A DNA stretch of 64,000 nucleotides from Streptomyces sp. RPA4-2 (GTDB lineage Bacteria; Actinomycetota; Actinomycetes; Streptomycetales; Streptomycetaceae): assembly GCF_012273515.2 (NCBI RefSeq), contig NZ_CP050975.2, positions 372,001 through 436,000 of the forward strand, written 5' to 3'. Below are positions 52,850 through 62,406 of the stretch, in pieces. Every line of letters begins with the position of its first letter. Positions within the stretch are counted from its first letter, which is position 1. The notes under the pieces are model-generated. The model ran no database searches. It was not told where the DNA came from and saw nothing but the letters and a program-made list of their open reading frames with translations. The position numbers were made by a program, and so were the translations under genes.

Positions 52850-53521
52850 TCAGAGCAGGCGCAGGACGCCGACGACCTTGCCGAGGATCTGCGCTTCATC
52901 GCCGGGGATCGGCTCGTAGGACGGGTTTCGGGGCATGAGCCACACCCGGCCGTCCTGGCGGAGCAGCACCTTGATGGTGGCCTCGTCCCCGAGGAGCGCG
53001 GCGACGATGTCTCCGTGGTCGGCGCTGTCCTGGCGTCTGACGGTCACGATGTCACCGTCGCAGATCGCCGCGTCGATCATGGAGTCACCGGAGACCGTCA
53101 GGGCGAACAGGTCACCGTCGCCGACGATCTGGCGGGGCAGCGAGTAGACGTCCTCGACCATCTCCTCCGCGAGCAGGGGTGCTCCCGCGGCGATCCGCCC
53201 TACGAGGGGCACCTCCACCGGCGCCTGGCTCAGACTGCCCAGGTCGGGCGCCCACGAGGGCCGCACGCGGTAGGCGCGGGGACGGTGCGGGTCGCGGTAG
53301 AGGACGCCCTTGCGTTCGAGAGCCATCAGCTGGTGGGCGACCGAGGAGGTGCTGGAGAGGTTGACGGCCTGGCCGATCTCCCGCATCGACGGCGGGTAGC
53401 CCTGGCGCCGGACCGTCTCGGTGATGTAGCCGACGATGGCCGACTGGCGGCTCGTCAGCTCGCCCCCGGCGTTCCGGGTGCCCGGCGGACGGCCTCGGCG
53501 TGCGGGCGCGCTGTTCTCCAT
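52850..53521 (-). CDS. lexA: LexA-family SOS repressor
   Basis: 223 residues. The winged HTH spans residues 23-87 ([44 protein letters not shown]), with the Ala112-Gly113 cleavage site in RIAAGAP, catalytic Ser147 in [10 protein letters not shown] and Lys184 in EATIKVLL. All features for RecA-stimulated self-cleavage are present. GGAGG precedes ATG 53521. No obvious GAAC...GTTC operator is in the 100 bp upstream, so normal autoregulation cannot be confirmed; it may be a paralogue of the housekeeping LexA. Confidence 0.93.
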   Translation of the reverse strand: MENSAPARRGRPPGTRNAGGELTSRQSAIVGYITETVRRQGYPPSMREIGQAVNLSSTSSVAHQLMALERKGVLYRDPHRPRAYRVRPSWAPDLGSLSQAPVEVPLVGRIAAGAPLLAEEMVEDVYSLPRQIVGDGDLFALTVSGDSMIDAAICDGDIVTVRRQDSADHGDIVAALLGDEATIKVLLRQDGRVWLMPRNPSYEPIPGDEAQILGKVVGVLRLL

Positions 53522-53860
53522 CCCGGGTACCTCCGTACAAGATCTTCGCAGAACGTGACCTTATCCCGCCATCCGGTGCAACCGGAACACCGGTGTCATC
53601 GTGGTCCCGCGGAACGACGGCGGATCGCCACGTCGACCGTGTCCGGGCGCAGGACAGCCGGGACGATCCATTCGGCGTTGACGGCCGGCGGCAGCGCCTT
53701 CGAGGGCGGGTCGAAGCCGCCCGCGGCCTTCTCCCCGGTGCCGCGCGGTCGTGTGCGGTCCTGCCCGCTGTTCCGGCTGCTCGCGGGTGGCGTCGGCCAT
53801 GGGCGCCGCGCGGGCACCTGGTACGCGTCCCGGCCGGAGCAGGTCCTGCGCGCCTGCCGG
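53522..53860. other. Intergenic, possible gene remnant
   Basis: About 340 bp. In one leftward frame EKAAGGFDPPSKALPPAVNAEWIVPAVLRPDTVDVAIRRR (53600-53735) looks protein-like but has no start and no recognised family. It may be the tail of a lost gene. Confidence 0.3.
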
Positions 53861-54283
53861 TCAGGGGGTGGGGGACGCCGGAGCGGGGGGTTCGCCGAAG
53901 GCGGCGACCGAGCCGGGCACGAGGTGTCGCCGTACGATCGCCTGCGCGGTCTTTTCGGCGTCGGCGGACAGGCCACGTCCGGTATCGGTCAGCGTGACCT
54001 TCACAGCCCTTCGGTCGCGCTCATCTCGATCGCGCTCGATCAGACCGGACGCCTGCATGTCTCGCAGGACGTAGGACATCCGGCCTCCCGATTCCCCGAG
54101 GAACGCCGTCAGTTCGGCGACCGGCGCGGATCCGCTCGCGGCTTCGGCGAGGGCGCCGAGGATGAGGTAGTCGAGGAGTGACAGACCATGCCGTGCCCGC
54201 AACTCGCCGTGCAGGCGGCCCAAGGTCCTGAGGAGCCCCGGAGCCTGCCGCTGATCGGTGTCGCGCGAAGTGCGGTCGGTCAT
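53861..54283 (-). CDS. MarR-family regulator
   Basis: 140 residues: LLRTLGRLHGELRARHGLSLLDYLILGALAEAASGSAPVAELTAFLGESGGRMSYVLRDMQASGLIERDRDERDRRAVKVTLTDTGR spans residues 17-103 and contains the MarR winged helix and the DxRD wing. Start 54283 follows GGGGA. No target gene is adjacent except through 370 bp of empty sequence to dxs. Confidence 0.88.
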   Translation of the reverse strand: MTDRTSRDTDQRQAPGLLRTLGRLHGELRARHGLSLLDYLILGALAEAASGSAPVAELTAFLGESGGRMSYVLRDMQASGLIERDRDERDRRAVKVTLTDTGRGLSADAEKTAQAIVRRHLVPGSVAAFGEPPAPASPTP

Positions 54284-54654
54284 GTTCGTTCCCCGGGGTC
54301 GGCTCTTCGGCCACGAGTCCGCGACCGAAGATTCACAACCAGGTTCCGCACGGCGGCCATGGCGTGCCCATGGGACCTGAAGCCCTCGGATCAGGACACG
54401 GTCCGACTCGTCCGCGCCTCGGCTGTGCGACGGGAGCACTCCACACGGACACCGGTCGCCCGGCCCGACGTCCAGATGTGAGGCAGTTGTGGCACGTCCG
54501 GCCACCTCTCCCGGCTCTCCTGACGCCCTACCGTCGTCACCGAGCGCGACGTGGTCGAACGGGTTGACCACTACGACGAACGCAAGAGGTCTGGTTCACG
54601 TGGACGGATGAGAATCCTGGCGGGTCCGGCACCGACGGTAAGGGGGGCAGTGGC
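54284..54654. other. Intergenic before dxs
   Basis: 370 bp between the divergent MarR gene and dxs. TTGACC (54564-54569) is present but has no convincing -10. No gene, repeat or dyad stands out. Confidence 0.4.
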
Positions 54655-56547
54655 ATGACGCTGCTGGCACGCATCAACCAGCCTGGGGATCTGCGGACTT
54701 TGAGCCATGCGCAGCTGATCCGGCTCGCCGGGGAGATCCGCGAGTTCCTGATCCGCAACGTGTCGGTGACGGGTGGCCATCTGGGGCCCAACCTGGGCGC
54801 GGTGGAGCTGACCCTGGCACTGCACCGGGTCTTCGACTCACCGCGCGACACACTGCTGTGGGACGTCGGGCATCAGGCCTACGTCCACAAGATCGTCACC
54901 GGTCGGGCCGACCGGTTTCCGGGCCTGCGCCGGCGCGGCGGAATGTCCGGCTACCCCAGCCGGGAGGAGTCCGCGCACGATCACATCGAGCACTCCCACG
55001 CTTCGGTGGCACTGTCCTACGCCGACGGCATGGCCAAGGCCAGAGAGCTCGCGGGGGAAACGGACCGGCACATCGTCGCCGTCGTCGGCGACGGCGCACT
55101 CACCGGGGGGCTGGCCTGGGAGGCGCTCAACAACATCGCCGCGGCGCCCGGACGGCCCGTGGTGATCGTCGTCAACGACAACGGACGCTCGTACGCACCG
55201 ACCGTGGGCGGACTCGCACAGCACTTGGCCGCCCTGCGCACGCACGCCGGCTACGAGCGACTGCTCGGCTGGGGCAAACAGACCTTGGGCGGCGCGGGAA
55301 CGCCGGGGCGGGCCGTCTACCGGACTCTGCACGCGGCCAAGGAAGGCCTCAAGGACGCCCTCGCACCGCAGCCGCTCTTCGCGGATCTGGGGCTGAAGTA
55401 CTTGGGCCCCATCGACGGGCATGACGTCCCGGCCTTGGAGGCGGCCTTCGAACGCGCCAAGGATCACGGCGAATCCGTCATCGTCCACTGCATCACGCGC
55501 AAGGGGCTGGGCTACGCACCTGCCGAGCAGGACGACGAGGATCATCTGCACGGCGTGGGCGCCATCGACCCGCGGACCGGCCGCCCCCTCCGCCCCGGTG
55601 GTACGAGCTGGTCGGCGGCGTTCGGCCGGGAACTCGTGTCGCTGGCGGCACAGCACCGGGAGATCGTGGCGATCACCGCGGCCATGCCCGGCTCAGTGGG
55701 TCTCAGGGATTTCGCCGCCCGGTATCCGGAACGGTTCTTCGACGTCGGGATCGCCGAGCAGCACGCGGTCGCCTCGGCCGCAGGACTGGCCATGGCGGGG
55801 TTGCATCCGGTGGTCGCCGTCTACGGCACGTTTCTCAACCGCGCGCTCGACCAGGTGCTGATGGACCTGGCGCTGCACCGGCTCGGTGCGACCCTCGTCC
55901 TCGACCGGTCCGGTGTCACCGGCGACGACGGCCCCAGCCACAACGGGCTGTGGGACCTGGCGATGCTCCAGGCCGTCCCGGGCCTGCGCATCGCTGCTCC
56001 CCGCGATGTCCGCACGCTCCACGAGGAGTTGGGAGAGGCCGTCTCGATCACCGATGCGCCGACGGTCCTTCGGTACCCCCGAGGCGCGGTCGCACCGACG
56101 CTCCCCGCGGTCCGCCGGGTCGGCGGGGTGGACGTGCTGCGCGAGGCCCAAGGCGCGGGCGTCCTGCTGATCGCGGTCGGCACCATGGCGAGTGTTGCCC
56201 TTGAAGCGGCGGAGCTCTGCGCCGCGCAGGGTGTGGAGGTCACCGTGGTGGATCCGCGGTGGGTCAAGCCGCTGCCGGGCGAGCTGGTCGGGCTGGCCGC
56301 CGATCACGTGCTGGTCGCCACGGTCGAGGACGGCCTTCGTACGGGTGGCGTCGGGGCCACGGTGGCCCAGGCCCTGCACGAAGCCGACCTCCAGGTACCC
56401 GTGCGCGCCTTCGGAGTGTCCGACGGGTTTCCCGAGCAGGGGACCCGCGCCGAAGTACTCGCCGAAGCGGGACTGACCGCGCGGTCCGTCGCCGAGGCCC
56501 TTGTCACCGCGGTGCCGGTCGGCTCCTCGCGGCCGGGACGTACGTAG
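54655..56547 (+). CDS. dxs: 1-deoxy-D-xylulose-5-phosphate synthase
   Basis: 630 residues, normal for DXS: His73 in [12 protein letters not shown] motif [16 protein letters not shown] (145-160), [18 protein letters not shown], then the pyrimidine-domain catalytic Glu in [21 protein letters not shown] and [17 protein letters not shown] sequence. It makes DXP from pyruvate and glyceraldehyde-3-phosphate for isoprenoids via MEP and for thiamine and pyridoxal. A purine-rich RBS precedes ATG 54655. No terpene synthase or MEP gene is nearby, so this may be an extra copy. The GAPDH gene 3 kb away acts on the same triose phosphate, likely by chance. Confidence 0.95.
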   Translation: MTLLARINQPGDLRTLSHAQLIRLAGEIREFLIRNVSVTGGHLGPNLGAVELTLALHRVFDSPRDTLLWDVGHQAYVHKIVTGRADRFPGLRRRGGMSGYPSREESAHDHIEHSHASVALSYADGMAKARELAGETDRHIVAVVGDGALTGGLAWEALNNIAAAPGRPVVIVVNDNGRSYAPTVGGLAQHLAALRTHAGYERLLGWGKQTLGGAGTPGRAVYRTLHAAKEGLKDALAPQPLFADLGLKYLGPIDGHDVPALEAAFERAKDHGESVIVHCITRKGLGYAPAEQDDEDHLHGVGAIDPRTGRPLRPGGTSWSAAFGRELVSLAAQHREIVAITAAMPGSVGLRDFAARYPERFFDVGIAEQHAVASAAGLAMAGLHPVVAVYGTFLNRALDQVLMDLALHRLGATLVLDRSGVTGDDGPSHNGLWDLAMLQAVPGLRIAAPRDVRTLHEELGEAVSITDAPTVLRYPRGAVAPTLPAVRRVGGVDVLREAQGAGVLLIAVGTMASVALEAAELCAAQGVEVTVVDPRWVKPLPGELVGLAADHVLVATVEDGLRTGGVGATVAQALHEADLQVPVRAFGVSDGFPEQGTRAEVLAEAGLTARSVAEALVTAVPVGSSRPGRT

Positions 56548-56900
56548 TCATGGCGCCCGCACCGCGACCGAGCAGGAACACTGGGTAGCCGCCCCGCACC
56601 CTCTCCGGCGGCTCGGGGGGTCCCAGTGCCCCGGGGTGTGTGCGCTGTGTGGCCCGCGTGCCCTGCGTGCCCGGTGCGTCCTGCCCGCCCTCTGCCGGGG
56701 CCATTCGATCAAAGCCTTATAGAATGGACATACCGGAAGGGCGGATGTGCGGGGACGCACCCCGTTGACGCTCGGAACTGTGGCCCACCGGCATCAGTGT
56801 TCCTGAGAGCGGGCCGAACCCAGGGCGAGCGCCCCGCCGCGCGGGTAGGTGGCGCCGATCGCCTCGACGGCCCGGGTTACCGACCCGCGAAAGGTACGTC
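56548..56900. other. Intergenic with a CCATTC/GAATGG dyad
   Basis: 350 bp with no gene. CCATTC (56701-56706) and GAATGG (56722-56727) form an inverted repeat around TTATAG, an AT-rich spot likely to be the promoter/operator of the fusion gene at 56901. Confidence 0.45.
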
Positions 56901-58352
56901 ATGGGCAAGCAGGTGACCTGTCGCAGAGTCTACGAGCAGACGTCGTTCGAGGACGGCAAGCGGGTGCTCGTCGATCGTGTCTGGCCGCCGGACATCAGCA
57001 GGGACGACGCGCGTCTCGACGAGTGGCTGGGTGACGTCGCGCCATCCACCGGACTACAGCACTGGTACAGCCATGAGCCCTTTCGTTTCGCGGAGTTCCG
57101 CCGCCGCTATCTCGCCGAGCTCGCGGATCCCGAACACCGATCGGCCCTGAGCCGGCTGCGTCACCTCACCGACGACGGCAAGCTCATCCTGCTGACCGCC
57201 GCCCCGGATGCGGACCACAGTCATGCCGCCGTCCTCGCGGAACGGCTCACCGGCGCCGACCGTTCCGAGCCCGACCGACCCGCACCTCCGCCTCCGCCTG
57301 GATACCGGGCGGCTGTTTCCGCCAAGGTCGCCAACCTCAATGCGGGAGCCTTCGCGTTCGTCATGGGCACAGGCATCGTGTCCACCGCCCTGAACATCAA
57401 CGGTGCCCACACCGCCTCCCTCGCGCTGCTGGTGGTGGGCCTGGCGGGATGCGCGGTGCTGTTGCCCGCCTACGTCTGGCGATTGCTGCGCTGGCGGCAG
57501 CGTTTCGTCGCGGATCTCGTCGGGCCGCGCGCATTCGCCTTCCTCACCATCAGCATCGCTGCCAATGTGATCGCCGCCCGCCTGGTGGCGGACGGCGATA
57601 CCGCGGTGGCCGGGGCGTTCCTGGCGTTCGGAGCGGTGGGGTGGCTGCTGCTGGGCTACGGGATTCCGCTCGGTCTGATCGCCAGCACCCGGCGCGACGC
57701 GTCATTCGACCAGGTCAACGGCACCTGGTTCCTCTGGGCGGTCGGATCCCAGTCGGTGGCGGTCGCGGCCGCCGGTCTGGCCAGGTTGACGTCGAGCCAC
57801 CTGCTGCAGGTGCTGGCCCTGGTCTGCTGGGGCATCGGACTGATGCAGTATCTGCTGACCGCCACGATCGTCCTGGCCAGGCTACTGGCGCGGCCGGTGG
57901 CACCGGGAAACCTCATGACATCGTCGTGGATCTGCATGGGCGCGGCGGCGATCAGCGTGCTCGCCGGCACGAGGCTGCTCGAACTGCCGCCGGAAGGCAT
58001 GCTGTTGTCACGCTCGGTCGTCGCCGGATCGGCCGTCGTCCTGTGGTCGTTCTCCACTTGGCTGATTCCGCTGCTGCTGGCTCTGGGGGTATGGCGGCAC
58101 GTCCTGCGCAAGGTCCCTTTCCGCTACGAGCTCGGCTGGTGGAACCTGGTCTTTCCGATCGGTATGTACGGGGTCACCACCCACGAACTGGGCCGCACGA
58201 CCGGGACGTCGTGGCTGACCACACTGGGCCGCTGGGAGATCTGGGTGGGCGGCGTGGTCTGGGTGGTGGTGATCGCCGCCATGGTGGCCGCCGCGGTCCG
58301 GCCCCACCTCACGGCCAGGCGTGCGGCCGGTTCGAACCGACGTACCGCGTAG
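56901..58352 (+). CDS. DUF488 (YeaO-like) - TDT transporter fusion protein
   Basis: 483 residues in one uninterrupted frame. Residues 1-118 form a complete DUF488 domain (VYEQTSFEDGKRVLVDRVWPPDISRDDARLDEWLGDVAPST; WYSHEPFRFAEFRRRYLAEL; LILLTAAPDADHSHAAVLAERL). A short Pro-rich linker (about 119-135) leads to a TDT/TehA-type membrane domain (about 136-470) with ten predicted TMs (NLNAGAFAFVMGTGIVSTALN; WWNLVFPIGMYGVTTHELG). TDT proteins are anion/tellurite or dicarboxylate channels; DUF488 is unassigned. I do not know this fusion as a standard architecture. The fusion point is in-frame and far from either end, so it is not a missed stop. Confidence 0.88.
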   Translation: MGKQVTCRRVYEQTSFEDGKRVLVDRVWPPDISRDDARLDEWLGDVAPSTGLQHWYSHEPFRFAEFRRRYLAELADPEHRSALSRLRHLTDDGKLILLTAAPDADHSHAAVLAERLTGADRSEPDRPAPPPPPGYRAAVSAKVANLNAGAFAFVMGTGIVSTALNINGAHTASLALLVVGLAGCAVLLPAYVWRLLRWRQRFVADLVGPRAFAFLTISIAANVIAARLVADGDTAVAGAFLAFGAVGWLLLGYGIPLGLIASTRRDASFDQVNGTWFLWAVGSQSVAVAAAGLARLTSSHLLQVLALVCWGIGLMQYLLTATIVLARLLARPVAPGNLMTSSWICMGAAAISVLAGTRLLELPPEGMLLSRSVVAGSAVVLWSFSTWLIPLLLALGVWRHVLRKVPFRYELGWWNLVFPIGMYGVTTHELGRTTGTSWLTTLGRWEIWVGGVVWVVVIAAMVAAAVRPHLTARRAAGSNRRTA

Positions 58353-58396
58353 CCGCACACCCACTCGCTGCTCGGACCCACGCCCAGCTGGGCGGG

Positions 58397-58424
58397 CATT
58401 TCACCACCGTCATTTCACCACCGT
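58397..58424. repeat. Perfect 14-bp tandem repeat before the GlxA-type regulator
   Basis: CATTTCACCACCGT occurs twice in direct tandem (58397-58410 and 58411-58424), ending 32 nt before GTG 58457. A direct repeat at this position is a good candidate activator or autoregulator site for an AraC-family protein, which bind tandem half-sites. Confidence 0.75.
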
Positions 58425-58456
58425 CCGCCTCGGGTGCTCCGCGTACGCTGACACTC

Positions 58457-59413
58457 GTGCCCACCCCTCGTCTGCGCCGCGTCGCCGTCCTCGTGCTCAG
58501 TGGTGCGAAACCGCTTGACGTCGGCATCCCCGCACAGGTGTTCACGACGCGCGCGAGCATGCCGTACGAGGTACGGGTGTGCGGCGCCGCACCCGGGCTC
58601 GTCACCGGCGGCGACGGCCTGTCGTACCACGTCGCCGACGGGCTTGACGCGCTCACGTGGGCCGACATCGTCTTCATTCCCGGCTACCGGTTCCCGGACG
58701 ACGATGATCCGCCCCGGGCCGTCGTCGAGGCGCTGATCGCCGCCAGTGACCGGGGAGCACGGCTCGCCGCCATCTCCACGGGGGCCTTCGCGCTCGCGGC
58801 CACGGGCCTGCTCGACGGCAAGCGCGCGACGACCCACTGGCACTACACGCGGGCTCTCGCGGCGAAGCATCCCCTCGTTCAGGTCGACGAGAACGTCCTT
58901 TTCGTCGACGAGGGAAACGTGCTGACGTCGGCGGGCGCCGCTTCGGGCATCGACCTCTGCCTCCACATTCTGCGCGGCGACCTCGGCGTGGCAGCGTCGA
59001 ACCACGCGGCCCGGCGCCTGGTCGCGGCCCCCTACCGCAGCGGCGGCCAGGCTCAGTATGTGCCGCGCAGCGTGCCCGAGCCGCTCGGCGAACGGTTCGC
59101 CGCGACCCGCGAGTGGGCCCTGCACAGACTCGGCGAACCCCTCACTCTCGAAGTCCTGGCCCGACATGCCGCGGTCTCGCCGCGCACCTTCCTGCGGCGC
59201 TTCAGCGAGGACACGGGATACACCCCGATGGAGTGGGTCAGGCGGGCGCGCATCGACGTGGCCCGTGAGCTGCTGGAGCGCTCGGAGCGGAGCGTCGAGC
59301 AGATCGCCACCGAGGTCGGCCTCGGCACGGGGGCGAATCTCCGGATGCATTTTCAGCGCATCCTCGGCACCACTCCGAGCGAGTACCGACGCACCTTTGC
59401 CCGGGGTGAGTAG
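58457..59413 (+). CDS. GlxA-type AraC regulator (DJ-1/PfpI plus HTH)
   Basis: 318 residues. An N-terminal DJ-1/PfpI domain (1-170; RRVAVLVLSGAKPLDVGIPAQVF; IPGYRFPDDDDPP) and a C-terminal AraC double HTH (about 205-305; LTLEVLARHAAVSPRTFLRRFSEDTGYTPMEWVRRARIDVARELLERS). The DJ-1 nucleophile Cys is Ser in AISTGAFALAATGLL, so it is non-enzymatic, as usual for the family. TACGCT (58444-58449) ends 7 nt before GTG with no RBS, suggesting a leaderless message. It may regulate the gap gene 105 nt downstream. Confidence 0.9.
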   Translation: MPTPRLRRVAVLVLSGAKPLDVGIPAQVFTTRASMPYEVRVCGAAPGLVTGGDGLSYHVADGLDALTWADIVFIPGYRFPDDDDPPRAVVEALIAASDRGARLAAISTGAFALAATGLLDGKRATTHWHYTRALAAKHPLVQVDENVLFVDEGNVLTSAGAASGIDLCLHILRGDLGVAASNHAARRLVAAPYRSGGQAQYVPRSVPEPLGERFAATREWALHRLGEPLTLEVLARHAAVSPRTFLRRFSEDTGYTPMEWVRRARIDVARELLERSERSVEQIATEVGLGTGANLRMHFQRILGTTPSEYRRTFARGE

Positions 59414-59518
59414 CTCGTCACCTGATGGCGCGATCCTTGCGGACCATGGCGCTCTCGCCGATGCCATGAGCAGGCCGTACGCGCGATCGTGGTGGTGAAC
59501 AGAGAGGACACCCCACAC

Positions 59519-60517
59519 ATGACTCGCATCGCCATCAACGGATTCGGCCGCATCGGGCGCAATGTGCTGCGCGCACTGCTCGAGCGCGACAGCGACCTCG
59601 AGGTCGTCGCCGTCAACGACCTTACGGAACCCGCTGGTCTCGCGCGGCTGCTCGCCTTCGACTCGACTTCCGGTCGACTCGGGCGCCCGGTGACCGCGGA
59701 CGGGGACACCCTCGTCGTGGACGGCCGTCGTATCGCGGTGCTTGCCGAGCGCGAACCCGCTCAGCTGCCGTGGGCCAAGCTCGACGTGGACATCGTGCTC
59801 GAGGCGACGGGCCGTTTCACGTCGGCCACGGCCGCCCGCGCACACCTCGACGCGGGCGCGAGGAAGGTGCTCGTCAGCGCACCGTCGGAGGGAGCGGACG
59901 TCACGCTCGCGTTCGGGGTGAACACCGACGCCTACGACCCGGCCACCCACACCATCGTCTCCAACGCCTCGTGCACGACCAACGCGCTGGCGCCGCTGGC
60001 GGCGGTCCTCGACGAGCTCGCCGGCATCGAGCACGGCTTCATGACGACTGTGCACGCCTACACCCAGGAGCAGAACCTGCAGGACGGTCCGCACCGTGAC
60101 GCCCGACGCGCCCGTGCCGCCGCCGTCAACATCGTCCCGACAACGACGGGCGCCGCCAAGGCGATCGGCCACGTCCTGCCGAACCTGGAAGGCAGGCTGT
60201 CGGGTGACTCGATCCGGGTTCCGGTGCCTGTGGGCTCGATCGTGGAACTCAACACGACCGTCAGCCGCGATGTCACGCGTGACGAGGTGCTGGCCGCGTA
60301 CCGCGACGCGGCGGAGGGACGTCTCGCCGGTATCCTCGAGTACTCGGACGACCCGCTCGTCTCCTCCGACATCACGGGGAACCCCGCCTCGTCGATCTTC
60401 GATTCGGCCCTCACACGGGTGGACGGCCGCCACATCAAGGTGGTCGCCTGGTACGACAACGAGTGGGGCTTCTCGAACCGCGTGATCGACACACTCGAAC
60501 TGCTCGCCGCCGGCTGA
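59519..60517 (+). CDS. gap: Type I glyceraldehyde-3-phosphate dehydrogenase
   Basis: 332 residues with NAD-binding INGFGRIGRN (6-15), catalytic Cys152 in SNASCTTN, His179 in MTTVHAYTQ, and AWYDNEWGFSNRVIDT. It converts glyceraldehyde-3-phosphate to 1,3-bisphosphoglycerate. Start 59519 follows GAGAGGA; a GTG at 59489 would add ten residues absent from the family. As it is isolated from other glycolytic genes and next to a GlxA-type regulator, it may be an accessory paralogue, possibly resistant to a GAPDH-targeting compound; that is speculative. Confidence 0.95.
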   Translation: MTRIAINGFGRIGRNVLRALLERDSDLEVVAVNDLTEPAGLARLLAFDSTSGRLGRPVTADGDTLVVDGRRIAVLAEREPAQLPWAKLDVDIVLEATGRFTSATAARAHLDAGARKVLVSAPSEGADVTLAFGVNTDAYDPATHTIVSNASCTTNALAPLAAVLDELAGIEHGFMTTVHAYTQEQNLQDGPHRDARRARAAAVNIVPTTTGAAKAIGHVLPNLEGRLSGDSIRVPVPVGSIVELNTTVSRDVTRDEVLAAYRDAAEGRLAGILEYSDDPLVSSDITGNPASSIFDSALTRVDGRHIKVVAWYDNEWGFSNRVIDTLELLAAG

Positions 60518-60532
60518 CCGTTCGCCGGCCCG

Positions 60533-60578
60533 CCACCGCGAGCGTGTCACCTTTCCAGGGTGAGCGGGGACGCGGTGG
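60533..60578 (+). terminator. Two-tier hairpin after gap
   Basis: CCACCGCG (60533-60540) pairs with CGCGGTGG (60571-60578), and inside it TCACC (60547-60551) pairs with GGTGA (60559-60563). It lies 16 nt after the gap stop codon. Confidence 0.6.
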
Positions 60579-60902
60579 CCTGGTGGCCCTTGTCCTTCCC
60601 TCTGTGGGATCACGCCCTCAACGCAACTGTCGGGCCCAGGTGTTCACTGGGTCACACGGCGCGACGGTCGGCCCTGTCCCGGTCCTGTGTGTCCCCGCCG
60701 GGACCGCATCGGTGCCACTCCGGTCCGATCGCGAGGGTGAGCACACGGGCCGCCGCGAGGGCGGTCGACAGGATGGCGCGCAACGTGGTTCCACTGCCGG
60801 CTCGGCACCCAAACGCACATGTGCGCGCGGCAGTTGCCGAGAGGGGCAGGGGTTCGCTCTAGATCATTGTCTGCGGATGCGGGAAGTGGCAGCATCGGGC
60901 GC
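60579..60902. other. Intergenic, no gene seen
   Basis: About 320 bp without a recognisable gene. TAGATCATTG (60860-60869) is the only AT-rich spot and may be part of the promoter of the membrane-protein gene. Confidence 0.4.
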
Positions 60903-61988
60903 ATGCCGGAAATGAGCGAGTCGGGCCCGCGCCGAGGGGTGGGACACTTCGTAGGGGCGCGGCTGCTGCCGCTGCTGCTGTGCGTGGTGACAGTCGTGGG
61001 GGCCGCCTGTTTCGCCGTGGTCGGAGTGTCCTCCGAGGAGCGGCGGGACCGGGAGTGGCGGGCGGCCACGCCGTGCGCGGCCGCGGCACCGGTCGATGTG
61101 CGCGCCGACTGTGTGACGACGCTGCCCGGGGTGATCGAGCGCACCAAGGCCAAGCTGAACAGGTCCCACAGAGACAGCTGGCTGTACTTTTCCGGCGGAA
61201 GGCCCGTGGACCGGCTGAACGTCTCCTACGACACGGCCGCCGCCTTCGAGGCGGGCGACCACGTCACACTGACATGGTGGCGCGGCGAACTGATGAAGGT
61301 CGCGAGCGAGCGGCACACCGCGAACGAGGGCGTGCCGCGTCCCGGAGGCATCGCCGGCGGTGTCGTCTTCTGCGTTCTCGCGGCCGGCGCCCTCGCCGTC
61401 TTCACGCTGGTACGCCGGCGCCGCGACGGCCGTCCCGTCGCCGCGGACGAACCGACGTCGCCAAGCGTGTTCAATTTCCTGATGCCGCTCGCCGTCGCCG
61501 CCGTGTGGGCGGTACCGCTCGCCGGAGCCCGACCGGGCCGTGTCGTCGCGATACCGGTGGCGGCCGCCGGCCTGCTCGTGGTGCTCGTCCTCCTGGCCCG
61601 GGCCTGGCGGGTCAGCGGCCGGACCCCGCCCCTCGAACCGCGTGCGCTCCCCGAGGGGGAGGACGTCATCGTGCAGGCGCGCTTCCTGCAGGACACGCCA
61701 CCCGACCCGGGTCTGCAGGGCAGCCACATCGCCGTCGGCGCCGGGCCGATGGCGGTACTGTCCCACGGCGGTCCCGGCCGCCTCGCCGGCAAGGCGATAC
61801 CCGTGGGGCGTTTCGACGTACGAGGGCTGCGGCGGCCGAAACGCTTCACGGAGCAGAACGTGCCCGCGCACTGGTACGTCGCCGAGCTCCTCGACTCCGG
61901 AACCCCGGTCCGCCTCGCCGCAGCCCCCGCCGACCTGCTCCTGCTCGTGCGGGAACTGGAGCGGGCGGGGCTCGACGTCTCGCGATGA
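60903..61988 (+). CDS. Membrane protein of unknown function
   Basis: 361 residues. TM1 (residues 18-40; LLPLLLCVVTVVGAACFAVVGV) is followed by an extracytoplasmic domain with paired Cys (TPCAAAAPVDVRADCVTT) and YDTAAAFEAGDHVTLTWWRGELMKV, then TM2 (about 148-170) and TM3-4 (about 190-240), and a cytoplasmic tail with DTPPDPGLQGSHIAVGAGPMAV. This layout is common in streptomycete integral-membrane proteins of unknown role. ATG 60903 is chosen (ATG 60912 is possible). It appears to be a single-gene unit. Confidence 0.75.
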   Translation: MPEMSESGPRRGVGHFVGARLLPLLLCVVTVVGAACFAVVGVSSEERRDREWRAATPCAAAAPVDVRADCVTTLPGVIERTKAKLNRSHRDSWLYFSGGRPVDRLNVSYDTAAAFEAGDHVTLTWWRGELMKVASERHTANEGVPRPGGIAGGVVFCVLAAGALAVFTLVRRRRDGRPVAADEPTSPSVFNFLMPLAVAAVWAVPLAGARPGRVVAIPVAAAGLLVVLVLLARAWRVSGRTPPLEPRALPEGEDVIVQARFLQDTPPDPGLQGSHIAVGAGPMAVLSHGGPGRLAGKAIPVGRFDVRGLRRPKRFTEQNVPAHWYVAELLDSGTPVRLAAAPADLLLLVRELERAGLDVSR

Positions 61989-62406
61989 GCACGACTTCCC
62001 TCACGGCTCCGAGCCGGCCCGCAGGGTTCCTCCGTCTGCGTCTGCCCGTGGGGGACGACTGGGCTACCGCGGTTTCCGGCGGATCCGCAGGACGCCGATA
62101 GGCACCCGCACGCCTGACCCCTGTTGCCCGAGGGCATGCGGCATCAGGTCATCATCTCCCCGCGTACGAGGAGCCCCCTCGGATTACGTGGTCCTCTGCC
62201 GATCGCCGACCATATCCACCCGCTCGGGTCATCAGGCCAGAAATATCCAAACCCCGCGAGTACCGCCCGTCGCCCTCCGGCACGGGGTGGAGGCGGGGGC
62301 CAAATAGCGCATGCCGAGGTGTCTGGACGACTGCTTAACCAGGAAATGGCATATGCATGGGGGAGCGATGGAATAGCGAGAGCAGCTGGAACTGGAGAAC
62401 CGCGTC
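61989..62406. other. Intergenic before the P450
   Basis: About 420 bp with no gene. CATATGCATGG (62348-62358), an AT-rich spot about 50 nt before the P450, could be the -10 region. CCTGA/TCAGG arms near 62113-62148 might form a weak terminator. Confidence 0.4.

Noticed and set aside
54655..60517. dxs and gap as parts of one isoprenoid or self-resistance cluster
   Set aside because: The genes are separated by unrelated units with their own promoters, and no terpene synthase or MEP gene is present, so the association is not supported.
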